From the IMG/VR virus record IMGVR_UViG_3300017744_005433, positions 1-46,214 of that record: a stretch of DNA of 46,214 bases; one strand, given 5' to 3'. This stretch comes from a virus. A program made the position numbers and the translations under genes. Below, one piece after another: positions 34,001 to 40,954 of the stretch (position 1 is the stretch's first letter; each line of letters starts with the position of its first letter). Under the pieces are notes generated by a model. That model searched no databases and was not told where the DNA came from. It saw only the letters and a program-made list of their open reading frames with translations.

Positions 34001-34943
34001 GAGAAGCGTCGTTTATTTGTCTGTAATGATCGAGACTATCTTGCAAGCTATTCGGGTTATATATCTCCAATTCACCAGGGATACCTAAAGATGATATTTC
34101 GACACCTCTGAAATCTGTGTCCTGAGTTGACCAACTGAACGACATTTTAGCGCCTCTTAAATTATAACTTAATGTGTCAATTATTGGTTCGTAATTCAAA
34201 CCTGTTATAACTCCAGTAGCCTGCCTACCAAACATATCATTAGATACGACTTCTAAAGCTAGAGTTCTATCTAAATTTAATTCAGTCAAGGTGTTATCTG
34301 AAATAATAAAAGAGAACCCAGTATAAGCATCCATCATGTCAGAAACAGAAGCAGTGTTTAATGTTTGTTGCAGGGCTATTGAGTTATTTAAATCTGACGT
34401 AGAAATTACATTACCATTTTCAGTGTTTCTAATTTGTATAGAAAAATTATCTAAAAACTTATCACTCAACAATTCATTACCAAGAGACTGTCCTTCTTTT
34501 GCGTGACCGATAGGAGGAGTCAACCTCCAAGATATTTCTAAATCCCTGTTTATATATTCCGAGTTTACGGCTAAAAGGTTACCGCTTAAAGAAGGTTCGA
34601 TTTCTATAGTCCTACCTATATAAGCTTCTTCCGGCAGGTTATCAATTCTTATATCGGAAAAAGTAAAAGTTTCATCAAAAAACGGGGGATTAACAGATAT
34701 CTTATCTTCAATAAATTCTGATCTAACACCTATATCGCTGATCGCAAAAACCCTTATTGAAAACTCTCCATAGTTACCTTTTAAAGAAACTGTTTTCTGG
34801 GCGGTTTCTCCAGCAAAATCTACTAACTTGCTACCCTTCCCTAAATTATATTGAAATGAATAATTATCAGAAGATCCGATAACTTCATAACTAGAAGATA
34901 AGTCGTTAACGTCGAATTGAATTCCTATTGCAGTAGATAACAT
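28035..34943 (-). CDS. Giant modular tail fibre/receptor-binding protein
   Basis: A 2302-residue protein. The N-terminal 350 residues are beta-rich (fibronectin- or Ig-like). Between about 290 and 1000 there are at least five modules of the carbohydrate-binding type 5/12 style (Y..G..V...G..Y.C......P......YW), for example near KVLFGDKVFECIQS, FSIGDLVLHHGSIYRCH and HQEGDRVFLNGFVYKCL. Further on are fibronectin-like segments, a GPTGRSP collagen-like hinge followed by another such module, and a left-handed beta-roll with GGGYNN, GNGYNN, GAGLNN repeats. A Trp-rich module (DLGWIFLRPDG..) lies at about 2030-2085. The C-terminal domain contains DIDGDGIADSLDN, a calcium-type loop. Such composition fits binding of host polysaccharide. 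It starts one base after the J-like gene. Confidence 0.75.
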   Translation of the reverse strand: MLSTAIGIQFDVNDLSSSYEVIGSSDNYSFQYNLGKGSKLVDFAGETAQKTVSLKGNYGEFSIRVFAISDIGVRSEFIEDKISVNPPFFDETFTFSDIRIDNLPEEAYIGRTIEIEPSLSGNLLAVNSEYINRDLEISWRLTPPIGHAKEGQSLGNELLSDKFLDNFSIQIRNTENGNVISTSDLNNSIALQQTLNTASVSDMMDAYTGFSFIISDNTLTELNLDRTLALEVVSNDMFGRQATGVITGLNYEPIIDTLSYNLRGAKMSFSWSTQDTDFRGVEISSLGIPGELEIYNPNSLQDSLDHYRQINDASLWDVHNNYLSGSKVLFGDKVFECIQSYGFSSPPNVTPEEPAYWKEIGEPFNFFETKDFVLEESNIEYSQVWGYNYYYSFLPSDGYGTGTLANLTETGLVNGGELGVFRSDVKVDNLNFIEREDDLIFRWNITDQDNNLVDLNQYKFLVGSSDKPRLLGISGSLFDSDTNNFLTGITEGLNSRTSVVDNGVETIIEDLPGTKVFETYEYTREINNNLYETGGFPVHKDFSTSEKYNSGENVTINNEVLYTSTEIIEDVDLPIVSPYYEEWSPEIDYIFRTGYEYSSCVQFNSALYCVTGSVDEQIIGPSSSDVLGIFDERVDYSLGDLVIAPSQRVDIYNTGRDFSIGDLVLHHGSIYRCHKNQSSLDSIFPSTGQDYWSTVGPFQGSLSNIYKAINPVASGSQIIPSSGINHWQIQDPETSDKFYLCAEKYEFNIINWSDELNFEPGAFVVYNNDIWSGVLSSGPDKTVGAKRPTYQNSVFWETGLGGSHDFSTNHQEGDRVFLNGFVYKCLSNNPTGAPLNAVVDSQTGVYSSYENSQWKPYWELNNTYDNIVFKHIGIPERGKRSVGLELGILSPEGNILNSRQIIGNNPEPSILPQGFQVDSLSNVTNVRFNFNYAFGSREQTTKVQLYRSENPNFSILDDQGFPGSGALSFVSEILGAGDSTFGKNITSIVDSPPIPHVSGLGDQITGYYYKILPFDAFGSGDLFNVTDNQGDLERVLVYPHGYNNQNKNGYMGPVFSTTEDAIPGPVIDLDGDTSFKNYFLNWKLPDSQFDLSNNLVLTSPNDISHYEIWQSESDHLFFGSRNTALSEQENLSGYRKVTGSLVSTGPIPNEINDPALGITNATNIFNVSASSPSIQVNHQGEPNDKRYFWVRSVDHAGNKGPFTGKSNLHLNNGNNVLGLDLVLGQAKTTDIADFEQNITEAFPNNIALVPNNPFKDNNPSAGQISWDQHFLYHEGEGYVIGAGTASNLDQYVYWSSTGRVPTHSQDIVELSSDQSGHLGLGQFGGGSSLLTSDISNPLRNIKYSGAYDTSTYHPAGEGVKGQNQDSERPSLLGEVGDYIIARNSLGTATPMWHAFANALIGSAHIQEAAITNAKIHNLTADKIRSAEIFGQDIEVGGTGQVRSAGFGGLHSIDQFGKQQQGFAISGDGTFVFQTEVGKLFFEEDELTIHGNIRQKDGSELTVMNMTAEPNVFAYEERSDGVYVPQSSISISSIVARFNNSDVTSNEVRFRMEDPSRNQIFGYNNHTAGVYNTNGFSYNPSADFDVSTQTATASFKCGDKETSTVGFDTIIHGNDNVADFQSVVIFASGVGTSTEYSTTVSMLSDGAKGPTGRSPVYRGVWKDFETPGNSSTPAVNYFGIEDGANSAEELRGDVVYNTADTSYYIAIKNNTNKRPDLNSSIWKEFGAQFESVATNLLLADNAVITHSLTMGSSDSNNPAANGAGGEITSSSFAGAFNNALTNYLPTENYSTPGFRLQKSATSPYHVALDVGGPNSYFRYSSISDKVEIKGSFINNTVSENINISDVTATDSQATFIGGGYNNEIHEDPNNTYNSLGSSIVGGAFNDITGRFSFIGNGYNNSVGDNFSAIVAGYNNSMPEVDINNAGANIIGAGLNNKIDGGSTQAILAGDENVISYDKNDSTYLQNGGLINFEFSLLNKNILGDRTNHVSLQLSNTWTANGDSWFPATTATGTTLSNWSDSFYIQSLFLVGNRINNWIFSPDLGWIFLRPDGSNIYKEVANSNSSGVWVWVQNVVGFSGWNFFSRSGVKTNVSYFQSQHIDNASDLGSWQDGEGILMFQIVQNQAKYFGLIKNSNSAIFYAELTGWQVGDPLSYASSTPPSIGDIDGDGIADSLDNTPAIRLRGIRQPGGAINWYVYVIFTNASLTHAKLYVSGSAQYSGSLQDSDTLSSQNSYKVGDFSSSSISNNINGYSNYAYFRFPVSSDNGSSYTNSQTIESIEVAIPTVGSTAGNEASTYKHLYQSL

Positions 34944-34944
34944 T

Positions 34945-37900
34945 TTATCGAGTAAGGTCGGTTAAAATTAATGAATCTGGAGCTTCTGGAATACGCATGT
35001 CAGCCTGAGGCGGTATAGGCATAACAGGTCGCCTAACTGTAAATTGCTTATCAACAGAGTCAAATTTAGATGGGTTATATTCAAGACCAACAATTTCATA
35101 TGAATTTTTTGATACTTCTTTTACACTCATAGTTCTAAATAGCTGCCCTTCGAGAATTCTTTCTGAATTAGATTTAGCGGCTTTTAAAAAATTAATTTCT
35201 CCAAAAGAAGTTATGTTCGAGGAAGAGAATCGACTCAACAAAGAAGAAGATCCGATTAAGTCAATCTGATAATCACTCACCTTAGACACGACCCATGGCT
35301 GAACAGAAGTTGCCCATTTTTTATCTACAGAATCGTATTGATAAACAACATTGATGTAATCATCGAAATCACCAACTGAGTCAACAACGCCTTCGATAAA
35401 TATCTCTTGAAGATTTTTTATTTCAACTCCATGGTTATCGATTAAAGTGATCCTGATCACCTCTTCCCCAATGGAGGAACTTTCAGAAGGAATAGCCTCT
35501 ATACTTTCTATATTAACCCGCTGGTAATAGCCTGAATTCAACAAATCCTGTCTTCGTTCATTTAAGGTTTTGCTAGCTAAATCAGAAGGTGTATTACTAA
35601 CTATCTGACTTGAAGGGTTTCCGATTCTACCTTTTCGTGAACTAGCTAGAAAGTAACCTAAATTATTTTTTTGAACAATTAGGTATTCCCTACCATTTAA
35701 AATGTATGTGGACCCGGTTGATTTTGACAAATTCTTCTCGTAAACGAATAGTTCCACCAACTCACCATTATCGTAAAGAGGTACAACCCAACCATTAGCG
35801 GTTGTGGACTCAGAATACAAAGAAAAGAAAAACCAATATTGATTTTTTAACGTTTCACTCGTCCAAACCCACCCAGAGCCAGCGCTTTGTTCTTCATTAG
35901 TATAAAACCAAAACCCATCATCTGAAGTTGCATATTTCATGGCTTCTATATAAATCCAACCTAATAAATCAGATAAAATATAATCCCCCCTAGTTGATGG
36001 GGTGTAAATTGAACCCAGCCATGAAGATTTTTTCCATAATGGATCCGCAAGCCCTGCGCTAGTAAAATTAAGTTTATTCAACACAGTTAAACTAAGCTCT
36101 TGATCACTTTTTGCAGAAAGTAAACCTTTAGCGCTCCAAGCCGAACCTATCATTATTTTTTCTAGATACTCTCTTGTCTTCAAAGGGTCTTCTGGACATA
36201 TATAATGAACTCCTCCGGGATTACTGAGGTCGTCAAAACCTTGATTCATTACATTAACTTCTGAACCCCCAAGTGACAAACTTATCTTAAAAGTATGTTT
36301 TGATGAATCCCTAATAAAGTATGCGCTTTCGGCTTTTTTTCTAGTCATCAATCCAAGAGGCAAGGTTCCCTCGGAAGTAAACCTAACTCGATCCCCATCC
36401 TTTAATCCATGATTGAATACAGAAAATTTATTGTCAGACAAACTTAAAGAAAAAGGTATTTTTATTAAAAAATTTTCAGCCACAACATTTTGACCCTGCG
36501 GACCAACCTCTTCAGATTCAAAATAATAATTTATAGAGCACTGAAACTTTGCGATTTGCGGGGTTGAAATAGACTCAATCTCAACATCTTGATCTAAAGA
36601 ACTTCTTTCAAAAGGTGCCCTTGCATCTATTTTTTCAAAAGTTGAGTTTGGCAAACCCAACTGAACAGAAAGCTCCACAGAAGAAACGAAAGGTTCATCA
36701 AACATGTGCTTATCTAATAATATATAGGGATTGAGTTGACTAGATACTTGCTTAATAACTCGAACGCCATTAACTTCCTCTGATTCGTAAATTTTTCTAT
36801 AAAAATTTATATCTAAGATTCTTCCACTTTTAGATTTTCCTGCCCGCATTTCATCAGATACCTCAAAAATCGAACCTGGAAATAAATAACTAGCCTCTTG
36901 ACTAGTTTCAAAAGAAACTGTCTCTAATTCCAACTGAGATGTTAAAAGAACCCATCTAGCCAATCTCCGAGCCTGAGTTGTCGAGGTCACACCAAAACCC
37001 AAAGTCTCCTTCTCTTTAAAACCTATCGTTTGAATGGAATTAGGGTCTTCTTCTTGCACGACCGAGGGTTTGAAATTATTAGATCGGTCATTATACCTAA
37101 CTATTGAGCTAGTGATCCTTTGATCCTTGCTTCCCCCCGCATAAGAAAAACCTTTAGGGCTAACATTGGAATTATTAAATAGCTGTATAGAATTTTTTTG
37201 AGAATCCTGTATGGCCATGATTTTTCCGTTGTAATAAGTTATTATACCCCTAAATACGGAGGCCATATTATTTATTAAAGTTAACGAGCTCATTCTATCT
37301 GTTAAATACAAATTAGAAGTAAACCTAGGTTCAACCAAAGGATGATTGAGCTGTACGGCGCACGCCCCAACAACCTTATTTGTTCCGCTTTCTTGAAAAG
37401 ATATAGGTAAGTTAGCAAAAGAAGGTCCGGATACGATAATAGACCCACCGCCGTTTTTATTTGGGTGACTACTAACAATAAACCTCTCTTCAATCAACAC
37501 TTCACCCACTTTATTTTTTGACCTTTCTCTAAGTTTCTGCAGTTCTAGGGTTTTTTTTGATCCGGATATCGAATTCAAATCCTGAAGAGAGGATGCCATA
37601 AAAAAAGCTATTTTCTTCCCCCTAAGAGAAGTCTCTTTGCCAAAATCTTTAATAAATGAATCTGAGCTATAACCTGCCTCATCAATAATTATAGTAAAAT
37701 TTTGTTCGGATGAATCAGAAGTGGAGGCACTAGAAGAGAATTCCACGGGAAGACCAGAGGAGGTTTCGGCGGGGTATTCTGTAGAGACAAGTTGGTCGCA
37801 GTATTTAGATATTTTATATAACTGCCATTTATCTATATCAAACTCGCTTAACCCATGTTTTCCAACACCGTATCTAGCGTTATGAAGTAAATCGTAAAAA

Positions 37901-39546
37901 ACCCAGGCGGGATTATCACTCCAAAACTTAAACTCGTCACTTATCGAATGAACAGAGAAGGATGAGTCTGCTTGACCCTTAAAAAGCCCATCCCAGGGCC
38001 CAGAGTAAGTCCTGGAAATTGGATCGTAATTAGAAGGAATTAATATTTTTTTTAATTTAGCTAGATAAGCTCGCTCAGGCAAGCTTGAGAAATTTTTACT
38101 ATCAAACTTCATCTTACATATAGAAGAATGAGGGTAAAGAAATGGTTCGTCGATATATTCAGATATAGACTTCAGAGATATACTTCTTGAAACTCCTATG
38201 CCCCCAGTAGCCCCTGCTTTTGTTGAAGGGTCCAACTCGTTACTTAATTTTACAAATTTAAATGCAACACCTTTTGATTTTATTTTCGGCTGGGTGAAAT
38301 TTATCCCCACATCAAATGCGTAAGTACTGGTGCATAAACCTTCTATTGTAAAATACTCCCTCCCTGAAGTTTTAACTTCTCCGCCTGAAGGAAAAACAAT
38401 CTCACAACCAGAGGACGGATCTAGCACATTAAATTCTTGATTATCCTTTTCAATTATTATTGCAAACCTAATACTTTCAGAAGAGGTGGTTCCATCATTG
38501 TTTTGCCTAGATATTGTGCAATTCAGCTCGGCACTAATTCTAGTTATATTATTATTAACGACCATATGAGAAACTACTTTTGCATTATTAGCTATAGCTT
38601 CCTTAGCAGAACTTCTTTCGGCCTCATTACTGGGGTTATTATGATAAGGTGGCGCTCCATACAACAACAAATCATAATCAACAACAAAAGAGCTTGAGTT
38701 CGATATAATAGTCGACTCGCTTTCCTCACCTTTTTGTAAAACTGGAGCTTCTCCATTTTCATTCAATATATAATTAAGAGAACCATCTGCTTGATTATTT
38801 GAGGCGGTATTTTTTATAGGGACATTATTTAAATAAATTCCCGCGCGGAGATCGTTGTTTTGAATTTTATCTTTTTTATCCAATATAGTCTCTTCATTTT
38901 GATTAACTAAACCTTCTATAGGACCCTCTGATAATAAATCCAAAAACTCTATCTCGGTATAAGATTCGAGAACGTGAGCCTTGTCGCCGAGCATTTTTCT
39001 TTTTGAAGTTTTATCTTGAGATATATTAGTTGTACCTATTTTTAATAAACCATAACCTAAAGGAACACTTACTCCCTGAGCGGTTCTATTTTGCCTTCCG
39101 CTCATTAAGAAAGATTTTGTTGTTGTGGGATCTTTTCTTTCCGGAGGCTTAAATAAAGATTTCATTATTGCCCCGACTACAAACGAAATTGCCACAGCTA
39201 CTACTATTTTCCCTGCCAACGTTAATTTTCCGGCAACAATAAAAAATGAGATTGGATCGCTACCACGAACATATGGTACGACATGCAAGTCCTTTTTGCA
39301 TTTAAAATTGAATGTTTTTTCTGTTATAGTTGCCTGCTTTAGCTCTTTTTCTGATTTGATTCTTTCCGGAGCTCTATTAAGCATTACATATTCAACACCT
39401 TCTTTTTCTTTTTTTAATAGGTAATTAAGGAATCCTTCTGAATTACATTCTATAGCCTCAAAAGCCTCTTGAGGAGATTGCACATTCAACTCCCACTTTT
39501 CACTAAAGCGTTTTCCTAACTTTCCATGTAAATATACAGTTTTCAC
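34945..39546 (-). CDS. Tail tip protein: fused lambda I-like and J-like (host specificity)
   Basis: A 1533-residue protein. Residues 1-135 look like the lambda tail assembly protein I: a ubiquitin-like start (VYLHGKLGKRF..KWELNV.SPQEAFEAI), HVVPYVRG near 88-95 and hydrophobic stretches between about 100 and 132. Residues from about 140 follow lambda J: VSVPLGYGLLKIGT at 159-171 and EFLDLLSEGPIEGLV at 200-213, then domains II-III of the hub. In lambda these are two genes, so this is a fusion. At about residue 1185-1260 there is a Trp/aromatic module (LLGWIYIEA.., GFWFYTNEE, GWVWTSE). The start is GTG with AAGGG four bases upstream. It forms the central tail tip that contacts the host. Confidence 0.82.
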   Translation of the reverse strand: MKTVYLHGKLGKRFSEKWELNVQSPQEAFEAIECNSEGFLNYLLKKEKEGVEYVMLNRAPERIKSEKELKQATITEKTFNFKCKKDLHVVPYVRGSDPISFFIVAGKLTLAGKIVVAVAISFVVGAIMKSLFKPPERKDPTTTKSFLMSGRQNRTAQGVSVPLGYGLLKIGTTNISQDKTSKRKMLGDKAHVLESYTEIEFLDLLSEGPIEGLVNQNEETILDKKDKIQNNDLRAGIYLNNVPIKNTASNNQADGSLNYILNENGEAPVLQKGEESESTIISNSSSFVVDYDLLLYGAPPYHNNPSNEAERSSAKEAIANNAKVVSHMVVNNNITRISAELNCTISRQNNDGTTSSESIRFAIIIEKDNQEFNVLDPSSGCEIVFPSGGEVKTSGREYFTIEGLCTSTYAFDVGINFTQPKIKSKGVAFKFVKLSNELDPSTKAGATGGIGVSRSISLKSISEYIDEPFLYPHSSICKMKFDSKNFSSLPERAYLAKLKKILIPSNYDPISRTYSGPWDGLFKGQADSSFSVHSISDEFKFWSDNPAWVFYDLLHNARYGVGKHGLSEFDIDKWQLYKISKYCDQLVSTEYPAETSSGLPVEFSSSASTSDSSEQNFTIIIDEAGYSSDSFIKDFGKETSLRGKKIAFFMASSLQDLNSISGSKKTLELQKLRERSKNKVGEVLIEERFIVSSHPNKNGGGSIIVSGPSFANLPISFQESGTNKVVGACAVQLNHPLVEPRFTSNLYLTDRMSSLTLINNMASVFRGIITYYNGKIMAIQDSQKNSIQLFNNSNVSPKGFSYAGGSKDQRITSSIVRYNDRSNNFKPSVVQEEDPNSIQTIGFKEKETLGFGVTSTTQARRLARWVLLTSQLELETVSFETSQEASYLFPGSIFEVSDEMRAGKSKSGRILDINFYRKIYESEEVNGVRVIKQVSSQLNPYILLDKHMFDEPFVSSVELSVQLGLPNSTFEKIDARAPFERSSLDQDVEIESISTPQIAKFQCSINYYFESEEVGPQGQNVVAENFLIKIPFSLSLSDNKFSVFNHGLKDGDRVRFTSEGTLPLGLMTRKKAESAYFIRDSSKHTFKISLSLGGSEVNVMNQGFDDLSNPGGVHYICPEDPLKTREYLEKIMIGSAWSAKGLLSAKSDQELSLTVLNKLNFTSAGLADPLWKKSSWLGSIYTPSTRGDYILSDLLGWIYIEAMKYATSDDGFWFYTNEEQSAGSGWVWTSETLKNQYWFFFSLYSESTTANGWVVPLYDNGELVELFVYEKNLSKSTGSTYILNGREYLIVQKNNLGYFLASSRKGRIGNPSSQIVSNTPSDLASKTLNERRQDLLNSGYYQRVNIESIEAIPSESSSIGEEVIRITLIDNHGVEIKNLQEIFIEGVVDSVGDFDDYINVVYQYDSVDKKWATSVQPWVVSKVSDYQIDLIGSSSLLSRFSSSNITSFGEINFLKAAKSNSERILEGQLFRTMSVKEVSKNSYEIVGLEYNPSKFDSVDKQFTVRRPVMPIPPQADMRIPEAPDSLILTDLTR

Positions 39547-39569
39547 TTTTCCCTTAAACCTCGTATATT

Positions 39570-39926
39570 TTATACACTTATATTTTTATATATTTTAAAT
39601 TCATCATCTCTTATACTATATATTAAAAAAGGGATACATAATTCATCAGAATATCTTTTATCTATAGAGGATGGATAAGCAGAACAATTCACATGAGAAT
39701 GATAAACATATATAACATTATTTTCTATAATTTTTTTTGCATCTATCTCAAAACTATCTACCGGAGATGAGCTAAGGTTCTCGCACGGCAAGTGAGATAA
39801 TTGACAACCTCGGAGCGCAACCAAACCGCAGGCCTCCTGATCAGGGAATTGCAGCAAATAAGACTTGATCTTATCAAGAATTTTTTTACTCAAGTGGGTA
39901 TCTATCAGTTCCTGGGAATCCACCAA
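39570..39926 (-). CDS. Tail tip peptidase, JAB/MPN domain (lambda K N-terminal half)
   Basis: A 118-residue protein. It has the JAMM metalloprotease motif: Glu31 in QEACGL, His76 and His78 in YHSHVN, and Ser86/Asp89 in PSSID, so all zinc ligands are present. This is the N-terminal domain of lambda tail protein K. The NlpC/P60 cell-wall hydrolase half that follows in lambda K is absent, and no separate gene for it is seen here. It overlaps the L-like gene by 41 bases and is followed by the I-J fusion, keeping the L-K-I-J order. It may process a tail component or the peptidoglycan stem peptide. Confidence 0.82.
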   Translation of the reverse strand: MVDSQELIDTHLSKKILDKIKSYLLQFPDQEACGLVALRGCQLSHLPCENLSSSPVDSFEIDAKKIIENNVIYVYHSHVNCSAYPSSIDKRYSDELCIPFLIYSIRDDEFKIYKNISV

Positions 39927-40950
39927 AACGTAGTCCTCTATATGTTTTATCGATCTTGCTATAAGCTTTAAATATTGAGTGAGTTGGGGAGTCCGAAAAC
40001 CTCTTTTTGCAAGAGTCTATGGTTTTATTGCAAACATCCTTGACCCAATGATCTTTGTCAAAAAATGGATAATGATCTCTTGCGAGAGCGTGGGTTTTTA
40101 TACATAAAAATACAGTGGGCGTGGCTTTGTATGGGTCCCCAGAGCTCTTTGGAATAACTTTTACTAATTGACCCTGATCGTACCCAGTGGGAGCTTGTTC
40201 GCTTCGAGTTACTCCAAATTCATTCCACTCAGGAATATCCTTTATTCCATTAGGATAATTAACCGAAAGATATCTCGATATTAAATTATTGGAATCAGAA
40301 TCCTCTATAGCTAAGCCCTGAAACCCACACCCAATAGAACATCTATAATTCCACCCGCAATGCGAAGGTAACACTATTCTAGCAGGAACATCAGAACCCT
40401 CTAATTCTAGATTTGAGACTAACTCGAAAGAAATAGAAAACTTATCTTCCGAAACTTTTTTGTTTATAAAAAATACATCATCAGGATAATGAGAGTCTGG
40501 ATCCGCTTCCCCAAAAGGGTTTTTACCCTCTTGGTTTAAACCTCTGTTTTGAAAATTGTCATCATCAAGAAATCGAGAAAAAGTTCTTTTTCTAGTAACT
40601 TTACAGTTCACAAAATTTTCGTTCATCCTCACTATTTTAGATAAAAGGCCCTCTGGGTTAGCTATTGACATTTTGGGCCTAGGAAGCCTGCCGTCGGATT
40701 GATGCTCAAAACCTTCCATTTTAATAGGTAATGGTTGATAAGCATTTCCTTGCCAGTAAATAGGGTTTGAGGAATTTTTCATTGGGCAAAATCTATATAT
40801 AGCGTCGGCACCAATATTTACCCCGTATAAGTTCTTAAGCATTTCGAAATTAGCCTGAAGGTTACTAAAGTCTATTTCGTACATATCTATCACCGAGTCC
40901 GAAGTTATAGAAGATAGTTGTTTATTAAAATTTGATTCTGATTTTGCCAT
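39886..40950 (-). CDS. Minor tail protein L-like (Fe-S cysteine cluster)
   Basis: A 354-residue protein matching lambda gpL. The N-terminal half (MYEIDFSNL, IYWQGNAYQPLPIKMEGFE, RPKMSIANPEG) is the beta-barrel part. The C-terminal half has the cysteines that in gpL hold an iron-sulfur cluster: CGWNYRCSIGCGF (Cys198, 204, 208), then CNKTIDSCKKRF (Cys307, 314), followed by LRFGGFPGTDRY. It joins tube to tail tip. Between the two cysteine groups there is an insertion of about 95 residues with a module-like segment, longer than in lambda. It starts four bases after the stop of the 759-residue gene upstream. Confidence 0.85.
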   Translation of the reverse strand: MAKSESNFNKQLSSITSDSVIDMYEIDFSNLQANFEMLKNLYGVNIGADAIYRFCPMKNSSNPIYWQGNAYQPLPIKMEGFEHQSDGRLPRPKMSIANPEGLLSKIVRMNENFVNCKVTRKRTFSRFLDDDNFQNRGLNQEGKNPFGEADPDSHYPDDVFFINKKVSEDKFSISFELVSNLELEGSDVPARIVLPSHCGWNYRCSIGCGFQGLAIEDSDSNNLISRYLSVNYPNGIKDIPEWNEFGVTRSEQAPTGYDQGQLVKVIPKSSGDPYKATPTVFLCIKTHALARDHYPFFDKDHWVKDVCNKTIDSCKKRFSDSPTHSIFKAYSKIDKTYRGLRFGGFPGTDRYPLE

Positions 40951-40954
40951 AAAA

